Positions 8,693-18,523 of a stretch of DNA of 64,000 nucleotides are shown here, piece after piece. The DNA is taken from contig NZ_CP087585.1 of assembly GCF_022200785.1 (NCBI RefSeq), positions 1,922,001 through 1,986,000 of the forward strand, read 5' to 3'. The translations under genes and the position numbers were made by a program. Position 1 is the first letter of the stretch; each line of letters starts with the position of its first letter. The stretch comes from Pedobacter mucosus. Its GTDB lineage: Bacteria > Bacteroidota > Bacteroidia > Sphingobacteriales > Sphingobacteriaceae. A model generated the notes under the pieces. That model saw only the letters and a program-made list of their open reading frames with translations. It made no database searches and was not told the origin of the DNA.

Positions 8693-11314
8693 TTATTGAC
8701 TTCGCGGTATAAAATTCTCTGCCTTTTCTAAAACAGCATGTAAGCCTGCAGCATTTTTACCGCCTGCTGTAGCATAAAATGGCTGACCACCGCCTCCGCC
8801 CTGAATTTCTTTTCCTAATTCTCTAACGATGTTCGATGCGTTCATTCCTTTTTTAACCAAATCGTCAGAAAGCATCACTGTAATTCCAGGCTTGCCATCA
8901 ATTTCCGTGGTAAAAACAAGGAACAAATTATCAATCATATCTTTCAAAGAAAAAGCTAAGTTTTTAACAGCATCAGCACTGTGTAAGTCAATATGTTTAG
9001 CAATTAAATTGATACCGTTAATGCCGCGAACGTGATGTACAATTTCATGTTTTAAAATATTAACACGCTCATTTGTAGATTTATCAATCTCTTTTTTGAG
9101 TTTTGTATTTTCATCAATTAATGTTTGAACAGCTGTTGATAAATCTTTGGTACCATTTAACAATGTTTTTAAATGGGCTAATTCTCTCCGTTGATCTAAG
9201 AAAAACTGTTCTGCTTTATCAGCAGTAATGGCTTCAATTCTACGAACACCGGCAGCCACAGCGCTTTCAGAAATAATTTTAAATGAACCAATTTGTCCAG
9301 TAGCTTTTACATGAGTTCCACCACAAAGTTCCTTAGAAAAATGATCATCAAAAGTTATCATCCTAACAAAATCGCCATATTTTTCGCCGAATAAAGCAGT
9401 TACACCACTTTCAATCGCATCTTGATAAGGAACATTTCTTTGTTCTTTAAGCTTTATGTTTTGTCTGATCTTTTGATTTACAATAACTTCAATCTGCGCC
9501 AGTTCTTCGTCCGTTACCTTCGCAAAATGAGAAAAATCAAACCGTAAATAATCAGCATTTACCAATGAGCCTTTTTGATTTACATGTTTACCTAAAACTT
9601 GTTTCATAGCAGCATGCAACAAATGAGTGGCCGAGTGATTATCTTCTGTCAAAACGCGTTTATCTTCATCTACAACAGCCCAAAACTTTCCTTCTAAATT
9701 ATCAGGCAAAATATCTGTAAAATGAACTGTTAAACCATTCTCTTTTTTAGTATCAGTGATGTCAACCCAAAATTGGCGACTATGATCTTCTAAACGACCT
9801 ATATCTCCAATCTGACCGCCACTTTCGGCATAAAATGGTGTTGTACGTAAAACGATTTGGAATTGTTCTTTTCCTTTAGCTTTTACTTTTCGATATTTTA
9901 ATATTTCAGTTTCGATTTCTAGATCATCGTAACCAACAAATTCACTTTGCTCATCAGCATTTACAATGATCCAATCGCCAGTATCAATAGCTGTAGCAGC
10001 ACGACTATCATCTTTTTGCTTTTGAAGTGCTTGCTCATAACCTGCTAAATCAACAGTCCAACCTTTTTCTCTAGCCATTAATTCTGTCAAATCAACAGGA
10101 AAACCAAAAGTATCTGATAATTCAAAAGCGAAACTTCCTTCAACCAGATTATTTATAGCTTGATGTTTTTCGAAACGTTGTATACCAGTCGATAAAGTAC
10201 GCAAGAACGAAACTTCTTCTTCCAAAACCACTTTTTGAACAAAATCCTGTTGCGAAACTAATTCATTAAAAACACCTTTAAATTGTTCAGCCAATAATGG
10301 AACTAGGAGATTTAAAAAAGGCTCTTTAAAATTCAAGAAAGTATATGCATAACGCACAGCACGACGCAAAATCCTACGGATAACATAACCAGCCTTGTTA
10401 TTTGATGGCAATTGACCATCAGCAATTACAAATGAAATGGCACGAATATGATCAGCCATAACCCGCATGGCAATATCGGTTTTTTCATCAGCCCCATATT
10501 TTACTCCAGATTTTTCAGCAATGAATTGAATCATTGGTTGGAAAACGTCCGTATCGTAATTTGAAGTTTTCTGTTGTAAAACGCGTACCAAACGTTCAAA
10601 ACCCATTCCAGTATCTACGTGCTTCGCCGGTAAACTTTGCAACGAACCATCTTTTAAGCGGTTGAATTGCATAAACACATTATTCCAAATCTCAATAACC
10701 TGAGGATGATCCGCATTTACCAGTGTAGCGCCGTCAATCAACAATTTTTCTTCATCCGTACGACAATCAACATGTATTTCTGAACAAGGTCCACAAGGCC
10801 CTGTATCTCCCATTTCCCAAAAATTATCCTTTTTATTTCCTGGCAAAATATGGCTTTCGTCAACATATTGTTTCCATAAATCATAAGCTTCTTGATCTTT
10901 TTCTAAGCCTTCATTTGCATCACCCTCAAAATAGGTAACGTATATTTTTTCTTTTGGAATTTTATAAATTTTAGTCAATAATTCCCAGCTCCAATTGATG
11001 GCATCTTTCTTAAAATAATCTCCAAAACTCCAATTACCCAACATTTCGAACATGGTATGGTGATAAGTATCAATCCCCACTTCTTCCAAATCATTATGCT
11101 TTCCAGAAACACGCAAACAACGTTGAGTATCAGCAACACGAGGAAATTTTATTGCGGCTTCTCCTAAAAACAAATCCTTAAACTGATTCATTCCAGCATT
11201 AGTAAACATCAAGGTTGGATCGTTTTTTACAACAATTGGCGCCGATGAAATGATATGATGTTGTTTCTGTTGGAAAAATTTTAAAAATGCTTCTCTTATC
11301 TCTTGTGCTGTCAT
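8693..11314 (-). CDS. alaS: Alanyl-tRNA synthetase
   Basis: An 873-residue class II synthetase that charges tRNA-Ala in the cytoplasm. The order is typical: the aminoacylation core (opening TAQEIREAFLKFF, with motif 2 TDTQRCLRVSGKHND-like sequence at about 60-80), the tRNA-recognition helices, the editing domain with the zinc ligands of the SATHLLH motif and the later CGGTH, then the C-terminal DHHA1 region rich in glycine (EIQGGGGGQPF). The length is normal for the family. The ATG start sits about 20 bp downstream of a TAATTTTG promoter element. It is divergent from a MerR regulator. Confidence 0.98.
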   Translation of the reverse strand: MTAQEIREAFLKFFQQKQHHIISSAPIVVKNDPTLMFTNAGMNQFKDLFLGEAAIKFPRVADTQRCLRVSGKHNDLEEVGIDTYHHTMFEMLGNWSFGDYFKKDAINWSWELLTKIYKIPKEKIYVTYFEGDANEGLEKDQEAYDLWKQYVDESHILPGNKKDNFWEMGDTGPCGPCSEIHVDCRTDEEKLLIDGATLVNADHPQVIEIWNNVFMQFNRLKDGSLQSLPAKHVDTGMGFERLVRVLQQKTSNYDTDVFQPMIQFIAEKSGVKYGADEKTDIAMRVMADHIRAISFVIADGQLPSNNKAGYVIRRILRRAVRYAYTFLNFKEPFLNLLVPLLAEQFKGVFNELVSQQDFVQKVVLEEEVSFLRTLSTGIQRFEKHQAINNLVEGSFAFELSDTFGFPVDLTELMAREKGWTVDLAGYEQALQKQKDDSRAATAIDTGDWIIVNADEQSEFVGYDDLEIETEILKYRKVKAKGKEQFQIVLRTTPFYAESGGQIGDIGRLEDHSRQFWVDITDTKKENGLTVHFTDILPDNLEGKFWAVVDEDKRVLTEDNHSATHLLHAAMKQVLGKHVNQKGSLVNADYLRFDFSHFAKVTDEELAQIEVIVNQKIRQNIKLKEQRNVPYQDAIESGVTALFGEKYGDFVRMITFDDHFSKELCGGTHVKATGQIGSFKIISESAVAAGVRRIEAITADKAEQFFLDQRRELAHLKTLLNGTKDLSTAVQTLIDENTKLKKEIDKSTNERVNILKHEIVHHVRGINGINLIAKHIDLHSADAVKNLAFSLKDMIDNLFLVFTTEIDGKPGITVMLSDDLVKKGMNASNIVRELGKEIQGGGGGQPFYATAGGKNAAGLHAVLEKAENFIPRSQ

Positions 11315-11333
11315 TAGTATATTATTGGATAAA

Positions 11334-11341
11334 CAAAATTA
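11334..11341 (-). promoter_or_regulatory. Probable alaS -7 promoter element
   Basis: The minus strand reads TAATTTTG, a match to the Bacteroidota TAnnTTTG box, about 20 bp ahead of the alaS ATG. I saw no convincing TTTG at -33. Confidence 0.55.
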
Positions 11342-11429
11342 AAATTTAATTGCGTTAATCAGGAAAAATCCCGCTACATTTGAATACTTTAATTAATCGT
11401 TGTAAATCCCTAATAATCAAGCATAAGTT

Positions 11430-11765
11430 ATGCCATACAAAGAAAGAGACATCAATAAAATGTATTTTACCATGGGCGAAGTAACTGAAATGTTTAATGT
11501 TAATGCTTCTCAAATCCGTTTTTACGAAAAGGAATTCGATATTCTTCAACCTAAAAAAAACAAAAAAGGCAACAGGCTTTTTACTCCGGAAGACATAGAA
11601 AACTTGAAGATCATTTTTAATTTGGTTAATGAAAAAGGTTTCACTTTAAAAGGTGCAAAGGATTATTTAAAAAGTAATAAATCAGGCGTTAAAGAGAACC
11701 AGAAAATTATAGACTCATTGGAAAAATTGAAAGGGTTTTTAGTGAACTTAGCGAAAGAGTTATAG
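11430..11765 (+). CDS. MerR-family transcriptional regulator
   Basis: A 111-residue DNA-binding protein. Residues 10-80 form the winged helix-turn-helix of the MerR family: YFTMGEVTEMFNVNASQIRFYEKEF, then the wing with GNRLFTPEDIENLKII. The remaining 30 residues are a short dimerisation helix without cysteine or other sensor motifs. Compact MerR proteins of this type sit next to alaS or housekeeping genes in many Bacteroidota (from general knowledge). The signal it senses is unknown. The gene is divergent from alaS with 115 bp between them. Confidence 0.88.
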   Translation: MPYKERDINKMYFTMGEVTEMFNVNASQIRFYEKEFDILQPKKNKKGNRLFTPEDIENLKIIFNLVNEKGFTLKGAKDYLKSNKSGVKENQKIIDSLEKLKGFLVNLAKEL

Positions 11766-12034
11766 CATATCTACTTTATAGCTTAAATCGAACTTTCTTT
11801 AAATATAAATCAATCAAACAAAGCTTGCTTCAAGCCTTTGATGTTAGGACGGATATATGTAAATATCGTCGAATCTAATTCAGAACGAAGGGTATGAAGA
11901 CCTTCAGTAAAGAATTATCAATAGCGACTATAATTTATTAATAGATAACTGCTTATTTCATTAAAATTTTCTATACATTAGAATTACCAAACAACAATCA
12001 CCCCTATTTTTTTTAACTGGTTTAACGCCCTCTT

Positions 12035-12835
12035 ATGAAAATATGGTATGCATTGTTGATTCTTTTTTTTCCTAATTATCTATTTGCTCAAAACAATTAT
12101 GGCGGCCGCTTAACGGCCATGGGCAACAACGGCGCAGCTGTTAGCGATATTTGGTCGTTACAGGCAAATCCCTCGGGCATTACAGCCCTCACTCAATCGA
12201 CGGTTGCTTTAAATTACATCAAACATCTTTTTAGTGATGAGATTAGCACACAGGGCTTGGTTGCGGTTGTTCCATTCAAAAACAATTTTGTAGGGATTGG
12301 TTTACAGCGTTATGGGTTTTCAGAGTACAATCAAAATAAAATAAATTTCGCTTATGCAAAGAAATTTGGAAACAGTTTTTCCGCTGCCATAGCTGTAAAT
12401 TATCATCAGCTAAAAATTGCTAATTACGGATCTTCTACAGGATTTTCAATTGATGTTGGAGCAATGTATCGGCTTAATAAGGAATTTTCTTTCGGCGCTT
12501 TTGTTAGCAATCCTTCAAAACAGAAATTTAACAGCTCAAAGGTTTTAACAGAGATACCGACTTCTTTTAATATTGGGGCTAGTTATTTTGCATCAGACAG
12601 AGTATTGATCGCTACTTCGGTAATAAAAATTCTTAATTATCCTATTGATGTCAGTTTAGGTATTGAATACAAAATCATCAATCTTTTAAGTCTACGAGGT
12701 GGTTTCAGCGTTAAGCCTTTCAAACAGTACGCAGGATTTGGTTTGAATTATAATAAAATTTTGCTGGATATGGCTACGATTTATGATGCCAATTTAGGTT
12801 ATGCACCGCAAATAACAATTGGCTATGCGTTTTAA
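12035..12835 (+). CDS. PorV/UPF0164-like outer-membrane barrel protein
   Basis: A 266-residue protein with a signal peptide (1-18, ending LFAQ). The mature start resembles the FadL/PorV/UPF0164 barrels: GRLTAMGNNGAAVSDIWSLQANPSG, with the conserved Asn-Pro after an Ala-rich turn. The rest is a series of amphipathic beta strands ending in YAF. Its stop codon overlaps the start of the next gene (ATG at 12825), implying translational coupling. It heads an apparent operon with the HHH-domain barrel, comEC and an enoyl-CoA hydratase. PorV relatives carry type IX secretion substrates, but nothing here ties this protein to that pathway. Confidence 0.8.
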   Translation: MKIWYALLILFFPNYLFAQNNYGGRLTAMGNNGAAVSDIWSLQANPSGITALTQSTVALNYIKHLFSDEISTQGLVAVVPFKNNFVGIGLQRYGFSEYNQNKINFAYAKKFGNSFSAAIAVNYHQLKIANYGSSTGFSIDVGAMYRLNKEFSFGAFVSNPSKQKFNSSKVLTEIPTSFNIGASYFASDRVLIATSVIKILNYPIDVSLGIEYKIINLLSLRGGFSVKPFKQYAGFGLNYNKILLDMATIYDANLGYAPQITIGYAF

Positions 12836-14855
12836 AACCTTAACAATATTTTTTGTGGCAATAAGCTTCGTCGCAAAGGCACAAATAACAGAGCAAGAGA
12901 TAATTATAAAAGATATTATAGAAAGTGTAGCTGAAAATCTTCCTGACGATTATGATATAACAGAGTTAATTGAAGTTTTAACCAGATTAAAAAAACATCC
13001 CATTAATTTAAATAAAACTTCTCCTGAAGAATTGAAAACTTTGGTCTTCTTATCGCCTTTGCAAATAAGTAATTTCTTTTCCTACATAAAAGAAAACGGA
13101 AATTTTGTGGATGCTTTAGAATTGCAAAGTATTGATGGTTTTGATATCAATACCGTACAAAACATATTGCCATTTGTTACTTTAAACGCAGTTACCGAAT
13201 ACGAAAAACTAACGTTTACAAATATTTTTAGTTTAGGTGAGAACGATATCATTATGCGATATGCACAGACTATCCAAAAGCAAAAAGGCTTTACTGATTT
13301 GCCAGGAAACAGGTATTTAGGTTCACCGGAAAGATTTCAATCTCGTTATAGATACCATTATGGAACCATTTTTTCAGCTGCAATAACTTTGGAAAAAGAT
13401 GCGGGAGAAAAATTTCTAGGTAAACCTTTTGATTTCCTTTCGGGAAACATTGCCTTATTTAAATTGGGAAAAATTAAAAAAATAATTGTTGGCGATTATA
13501 CCTTACAATTTGGTCAAGGGTTAACGCTTTGGTCTGGATTTTCTTTTGGCAAAGGTCCTGATGTAACCAGCGTTGCTAAAAAAGATTTAGGCTTACGACC
13601 TTACACTTCTGCAAATGAATATTCCTTTCTTCGAGGAACATCAGCAACGATTAATATTCTTAGAAATATAGATTTTACACCATTTATATCTTTTAGAAAT
13701 TTAGATGCAAGTCAGGATTTTGATTCAGATGGAAATTTAGTGCAAGCAACTATCAATCAAACTGGATTACACAGAACACCGTCAGAGATTGAAAATCAAA
13801 AGTCTTTAAAACAGCAAGTTTTTGGCGGCACAATTCAGTACAATAATAATGATTTAGGAATTGGGGCAATTGCTTATCATAGTAGATACAGCAATAGTTT
13901 TATTACTCAAAATGCGATTTATGATAGATTTAGTTTTGTTGGAAATGCTTTAACTAATGTTGGTATATATTACAATTATACTTATAAAAATATATACTTT
14001 TTTGGCGAAGCTGGAAAAGGTATAAACAGTGGTTTAGCTTATGTTAGTGGTGCTTTAATTAGTTTATCACCTATAGTTTCTGCAGCAGTTACTTATCGAA
14101 GTTATGACAAAGATTACCACAATTTTTTTAATCAAGGTTTGGCAGAAGCTAGTGAAGCCATTAACGAAAAAGGTTTGTATGCAGGTTTGAATATTACACC
14201 AAATAAGCGCTGGGCTTTTTCCATTTATGCAGACTATTTTCAATCTTCCTGGCTAAAATATCGCGTTGATGCACCATCAAATGGTAATGAAATTTTAAGT
14301 CAGGCAATTTACACACCCAGTAAAACTTTTAAAATTTTAGCTCGCTTTAAAACCGAAAATAAACAACAAAATACTGATTTAGACGTACCAATTAACTTTT
14401 TAGATGATGTAAAAAAGGAAGGTTACCGGATAGAAGTAAGTTGGCAGCTTAACAAAAAATGGAGTTTTCAAAATCGACTAGAGGTTTCTCAATATAAAAA
14501 GGGAGATGCAAATAAAGAACTTGGCTACTTAATTTATCAGGATGTAGATTACTCGCCAATGTTCTCCAAAATAACCGGAAATATAAGAATTGCCTACTTT
14601 GATACACCAAGTTATAATAGCAGAATTTATGCTTATGAAGATGATGTTTTGTATAGTTTTGCTTTTGGAATGTATAATGGAAAAGGATTTCGAAGCTATT
14701 TAAATTTGAAATATAATTTAGCAAAGAAACTTAATCTTTGGGCCAGGTATGCCACTTTTATCTATAAAAATGTTGAAACCGTTGGTACTTATCTAGATGA
14801 AATTCAGGGCAATGTAAAGTCTGAAGTCAAAATACAATTGCGTTATCAATTCTAA
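12825..14855 (+). CDS. Outer-membrane protein with ComEA-like helix-hairpin-helix domain
   Basis: A 676-residue protein. I chose ATG 12825 over the upstream TTG because it gives a clean signal peptide (residues 1-20, ending VAKAQ). Residues about 59-118 match the ComEA helix-hairpin-helix pattern: INLNKTSPEEL, a central segment, then NGNFVDALELQSIDGFD. The first hairpin, normally LPGIG, reads LSPLQ, so that half may be degenerate. From about 120 onward the protein is strand-rich with many aromatic residues and ends in LRYQF, a typical outer-membrane barrel terminus. ComEA domains bind double-stranded DNA during uptake. The gene overlaps the preceding barrel by 11 bp and comEC begins one base after its stop. 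A DNA-uptake role is inferred. Confidence 0.8.
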   Translation: MRFKTLTIFFVAISFVAKAQITEQEIIIKDIIESVAENLPDDYDITELIEVLTRLKKHPINLNKTSPEELKTLVFLSPLQISNFFSYIKENGNFVDALELQSIDGFDINTVQNILPFVTLNAVTEYEKLTFTNIFSLGENDIIMRYAQTIQKQKGFTDLPGNRYLGSPERFQSRYRYHYGTIFSAAITLEKDAGEKFLGKPFDFLSGNIALFKLGKIKKIIVGDYTLQFGQGLTLWSGFSFGKGPDVTSVAKKDLGLRPYTSANEYSFLRGTSATINILRNIDFTPFISFRNLDASQDFDSDGNLVQATINQTGLHRTPSEIENQKSLKQQVFGGTIQYNNNDLGIGAIAYHSRYSNSFITQNAIYDRFSFVGNALTNVGIYYNYTYKNIYFFGEAGKGINSGLAYVSGALISLSPIVSAAVTYRSYDKDYHNFFNQGLAEASEAINEKGLYAGLNITPNKRWAFSIYADYFQSSWLKYRVDAPSNGNEILSQAIYTPSKTFKILARFKTENKQQNTDLDVPINFLDDVKKEGYRIEVSWQLNKKWSFQNRLEVSQYKKGDANKELGYLIYQDVDYSPMFSKITGNIRIAYFDTPSYNSRIYAYEDDVLYSFAFGMYNGKGFRSYLNLKYNLAKKLNLWARYATFIYKNVETVGTYLDEIQGNVKSEVKIQLRYQF

Positions 14856-14856
14856 T

Positions 14857-16944
14857 ATGTTTAAGGCAGAATTTGTTTTTCCTAGAATACTACTTCCGTT
14901 GATTATTGGAATTGTATCATTTTATTTTTTTCCTCAGCAAGGCTTGAAAATCGTACTGGTTATAGTTTGTTCAATCCTTCTTCTATCTCTTTTAACGATA
15001 AACCTTATCTACAATAAGAAAAATGCATATCGTTTCAAAGGCTTTTATGGAATATTAATTTATGCATTTTTCTTCTTCTTTGGTGGATCACTTTGCTTAC
15101 TAAACAATGAAAAACTTAAGTCAGATTATTATGCTGCAAAAGATTATACTTATCTGAAAATTTGGGTAAATGATGAACCAGAGCGGACAGGCGACATATT
15201 AAGATTCAAGGCTCGAGTAATTTCAGGATATGAAAAATCGAATCAAGTTAAATTAACAGGGCAATTATTACTTGCTTTAAAATTAGATAGCTTACACCCA
15301 ATAAAATTAAAATATGGTGATGAATTAATTATATCAGCAAAATATTTAGGAGTAGAACCAGCTTACAATCCTGCAGAATTTGATTTTAAAAGTTGGTTAG
15401 CTAGTCAGAATATTTATGAGCAAACCTTCATTAATCAAACACATTTACTTAAAACCAATAAAAATATTGGTAACAGAATTATAAAATTTGCTATCGATTT
15501 AAGAGAAAAACAAGTGGCTAAGTATAGAAAAATTATCAAAAATGATGAAGCATTTGCTGTAGCATCAACCTTGGTATTGGGCTATCGGGCCGATTTAAGC
15601 AAGGAAACATTGGCAGCTTATTCAAAAACTGGAACCATCCACGCTTTATCTGTTTCAGGAAGTCATGTTGCTATAATACTGGTTTTTTTGAATTTTTGCC
15701 TGGCTTTTTTAAACAAGAATCGAAAGCTAAAAATTTTAAAATTTCTGTTGATCTGTGGCTTAATATGGACTTACTCCTTAATTACAGGCTTGTCGCCATC
15801 GGTGGTTCGAGCGGCGATTATGATTACTATTTTTATAACTGCTAAAACTTTCGCTAAGAACACAAATGGTTATAATATTTTGGCTTTTGCAGCCTTTTGC
15901 CAATTAATTTACAATCCATTTTTAATTATGGACGTGGGTTTTCAGCTATCATACATATCAGTTTTTGGATTGATTTATATTCAGCCGAAAATTTATAAAT
16001 GGATTTATGTGAAGAATAAATGGCTCAATAAAATATGGGAATTGGTGGCGCTTTCTTTAGCCGCTCAATTGGTCACATTTCCGCTTTGTATTTATTACTT
16101 TCATCAATTTCCCGTTTACTTTTTGCTAGGGAATTTATTTATTGCCATTCCACTTTTCTTTATAATGGTTTTAGGATTAGTCGTTTTAATCCCATGGTTT
16201 ACTTGTTTGTCGCCAATTTTCGAATGGATAATCGTGGCTACAAACACCGTTTTAAAGTGGATTTCGAATTTGCCATACTCAACATTTTCATCGGTATGGA
16301 TAAGCTTTTTTGAATTAATATTGATGTGTATTGCCCTTGCATTATTTGTTTATGCTTTATCCAAGTACAAAAAGCGATTACTAATCACATCGCTCATTTT
16401 ATGTATAATCTATCAGTCGATGATTATTTATAACGATTGGACCATTTTTCACCAGAAAAAAATTATCTTTTTTACCCTAAGAAAAAACTATGCAGCAGCA
16501 TTTATAAACGGAACTAGTGTAATTTTATTAACTGATTTAAATATTGATGATAAAAATTACCAATTCTTTATTAAGCCTGCTTTGGAAAAATATCAGGCTT
16601 ACAAAATTGATTTTATTACTTTAAAACAAGATACTGTATTAAGTGAATTCACTAAAAAAGATCATCAAATTATATTTAATGATTATAAGATATTTTTAAT
16701 TGATGAGCAACTAAACTATAAAAATATTAGTTTACAAGGCAATTTTTCATCTCTGTGGTTTACAGGCAATAGCAAATATAAATTGGAAAATCTTCCCATA
16801 AGTATTTCTTATAAATCTATTATTATTGATGCAACTAATAAAGATTATAAAATCATTGAATTCAAACAATTTGCCGATAATAAAAAAGTGGAGGTTCATA
16901 TTTTAAAGAAAAATCCTGCATATTTGATTTACCTAACCCAATAA
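14857..16944 (+). CDS. comEC: ComEC/Rec2-family DNA transport protein
   Basis: A 695-residue inner-membrane protein. Two to three N-terminal membrane helices are followed by the DUF4131 region (about 80-210). The competence domain then starts at VLGYRADLSKETLAAYSKTG and includes HALSVSGSHVAII, with about eight further helices up to residue 530. ComEC forms the channel that passes single-stranded DNA into the cytoplasm. The last 165 residues are hydrophilic but lack the HxHxDH metal site of the metallo-beta-lactamase domain of the Bacillus protein, so that domain is degenerate or replaced. The start follows the HHH barrel stop by one base, and the enoyl-CoA hydratase starts one base after this stop. 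Confidence 0.9.
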   Translation: MFKAEFVFPRILLPLIIGIVSFYFFPQQGLKIVLVIVCSILLLSLLTINLIYNKKNAYRFKGFYGILIYAFFFFFGGSLCLLNNEKLKSDYYAAKDYTYLKIWVNDEPERTGDILRFKARVISGYEKSNQVKLTGQLLLALKLDSLHPIKLKYGDELIISAKYLGVEPAYNPAEFDFKSWLASQNIYEQTFINQTHLLKTNKNIGNRIIKFAIDLREKQVAKYRKIIKNDEAFAVASTLVLGYRADLSKETLAAYSKTGTIHALSVSGSHVAIILVFLNFCLAFLNKNRKLKILKFLLICGLIWTYSLITGLSPSVVRAAIMITIFITAKTFAKNTNGYNILAFAAFCQLIYNPFLIMDVGFQLSYISVFGLIYIQPKIYKWIYVKNKWLNKIWELVALSLAAQLVTFPLCIYYFHQFPVYFLLGNLFIAIPLFFIMVLGLVVLIPWFTCLSPIFEWIIVATNTVLKWISNLPYSTFSSVWISFFELILMCIALALFVYALSKYKKRLLITSLILCIIYQSMIIYNDWTIFHQKKIIFFTLRKNYAAAFINGTSVILLTDLNIDDKNYQFFIKPALEKYQAYKIDFITLKQDTVLSEFTKKDHQIIFNDYKIFLIDEQLNYKNISLQGNFSSLWFTGNSKYKLENLPISISYKSIIIDATNKDYKIIEFKQFADNKKVEVHILKKNPAYLIYLTQ

Positions 16945-16945
16945 T

Positions 16946-17722
16946 ATGAACAACCTGGTTTTGTACAGCGTGGAAAATAGAATTGCCACCATAACCATTA
17001 ATAGACCTGAAAAAAGAAACGCATTAAATCCACAATTAATAGCAGAATTGACAGCGGCTTTTGTTCACGCTTCTGAAGATGAACTGGTAAAGGTTATTAT
17101 TTTAAATGCCAATGGAGGCACATTTAGTGCTGGCGCTGATTTGGAATACCTTCAGCAATTGCAAAACAACTCTTTTGAAGAAAATGTTGCAGATTCTAAC
17201 AACCTAAAAAAATTATATACTACCATTTATTATCTATCAAAGATTGTAATTGCACAAGTTGAAGGACATGCTATTGCTGGCGGATGTGGGTTGGCCACAA
17301 TCTGTGATATTGTGTTCGCTACGCCAGAAAGTAATTTTGGTTACACAGAAGTAAAAATTGGTTTTGTGCCAGCGATAGTTTCCTGCTTTTTAATGCAAAA
17401 GGTTAATCAAACCGTCGCAAAGGAAATATTGCTTACAGGCAAAACGTTTTCATCGGAAAAGGCCCTTCAATTTAATTTGATAAATTTTGTAACAAATTCA
17501 GCCGATATTGATCAAAAAGTAAAAGAATTTGCCCTAAATTTGTGTAATGAAAGTTCTGGCAATTCCTTAATGATTACTAAACAATTGATTAATCAAACGG
17601 ATAACTTATCATTAGAGAAAAGCCTGGAAAATGCTGTTCAAATTAATGCTAAAGTGAGAGAAAGCAAAGACTTTAAAAAAGGGATTGCATCTTTTTTAAA
17701 CAAAGAAAAAATTAACTGGTAA
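16946..17722 (+). CDS. Enoyl-CoA hydratase/isomerase family protein
   Basis: A 258-residue crotonase-fold enzyme. The start LYSVENRIATITINRPEKRNALN, the oxyanion-hole segments FSAGADLEYL and HAIAGGCGLATICDI, and the active-site helix YTEVKIGFVPAI are all present. The Glu in YTEVKIGF matches the position of one catalytic glutamate of hydratases. Members hydrate or isomerise acyl-CoA thioesters, but specificity cannot be read. It is translationally linked to comEC (TAATATG junction) and probably rides on that operon without functional relation. Confidence 0.9.
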   Translation: MNNLVLYSVENRIATITINRPEKRNALNPQLIAELTAAFVHASEDELVKVIILNANGGTFSAGADLEYLQQLQNNSFEENVADSNNLKKLYTTIYYLSKIVIAQVEGHAIAGGCGLATICDIVFATPESNFGYTEVKIGFVPAIVSCFLMQKVNQTVAKEILLTGKTFSSEKALQFNLINFVTNSADIDQKVKEFALNLCNESSGNSLMITKQLINQTDNLSLEKSLENAVQINAKVRESKDFKKGIASFLNKEKINW

Positions 17723-17745
17723 ATAATCATCCTAAAAATAAAAAC

Positions 17746-18429
17746 ATGTTTAAATCAATTAAAACAAGTGTATTAGCGTTCATATTAGTCGGTTCGGCAG
17801 TTATCGCTCATGCTCAAAAGAAAATTACAGAAGGTACAATTACTTATGGCATGGCTTATAAGTTAACCGACGAGCAAAAATCTGCAATGAATGGAATGGA
17901 ACCACCTGCAGAGGTAAAAGTTAAGTTCAATAACGGCTTAACAAAAATGGAAATTGAACAAGGCCCTGCTTTAGTGAGCGTTATTTCGGATAATAATGAT
18001 AAAAGTGGTTTGTTACTAATTGATGTGCCGATTGCCCAAAAACAATTTGCCGTAAAACAAACTAAAGAAGATGTTGCAAAAATTATGGGTGAAATTCCAA
18101 AATTTAGTGATTTTAAAGCTAGTGGAGAAAAGCAAACTATTGCTGGTTATAATGCAGAAAAATATACTTTTAAGGATGATAAAGGTGGCGCACACGAACT
18201 ATGGGCTACTAAAGAATTAGATTTACCTAACGTAGGCTCTCAAAATTATTTTCCTGGTTTAGGTGCTTTTCCAGTAAAATATACAATGGTACAAAGAGGA
18301 ATTGAAACTACAACAACCCTTAAATCTATTGCAGAAGGCAAAGTAGGTGTAATTTCTAAAGATGTTCCAAGTGGTTATGATGTTGTAACTATGGACGACC
18401 TAGCAAAAATGCAAGGTGGTGGGGAATAA
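17746..18429 (+). CDS. Secreted DUF4412-like protein of unknown function
   Basis: A 227-residue protein with a signal peptide (1-24, ending IAHAQ). The mature region begins ITEGTITYGMAY and contains the conserved-looking core AGYNAEKYTFKD followed by ELWATKELDLPN. This resembles DUF4412/GLPGLI-type periplasmic proteins of Bacteroidota, in which a modified protein part is recognised by that A-Y-x-A-x-K pattern (family assignment from memory). There are no enzymatic motifs. It lies 23 bp after the enoyl-CoA hydratase and may be the last gene of that run, because a hairpin terminator follows. Confidence 0.7.
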   Translation: MFKSIKTSVLAFILVGSAVIAHAQKKITEGTITYGMAYKLTDEQKSAMNGMEPPAEVKVKFNNGLTKMEIEQGPALVSVISDNNDKSGLLLIDVPIAQKQFAVKQTKEDVAKIMGEIPKFSDFKASGEKQTIAGYNAEKYTFKDDKGGAHELWATKELDLPNVGSQNYFPGLGAFPVKYTMVQRGIETTTTLKSIAEGKVGVISKDVPSGYDVVTMDDLAKMQGGGE

Positions 18430-18450
18430 TTAAACCATTCAATATTTTTT

Positions 18451-18508
18451 AAGGCTTTTTAACTGCCGGCTTTTTTCTAAATTAGCCCAAAAGTTAAAAA
18501 GCTTTTTT
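18451..18508 (+). terminator. Probable intrinsic terminator
   Basis: An 11-bp perfect stem (18454-18464 with 18492-18502), extendable by a wobble pair and A-T pairs, with a 27-nt loop and a run of T. It ends only about 15 bp before the DPP IV start, so the next gene either relies on read-through or has a promoter within the loop. Confidence 0.65.
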
Positions 18509-18523
18509 TATGACTTATTTTTT

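Noticed and set aside
8829..9035. Open frame antisense to alaS
   Set aside because: It is a shadow of the alaS C-terminal region, without start signals or recognisable product.
11827..11848. Small hairpin after the MerR gene as a terminator
   Set aside because: The stem is interrupted by a bulge and no T run follows.
12819..12835. TTG start for the HHH barrel
   Set aside because: The ATG two codons later (12825) gives a standard signal peptide, and the TTG adds nothing.
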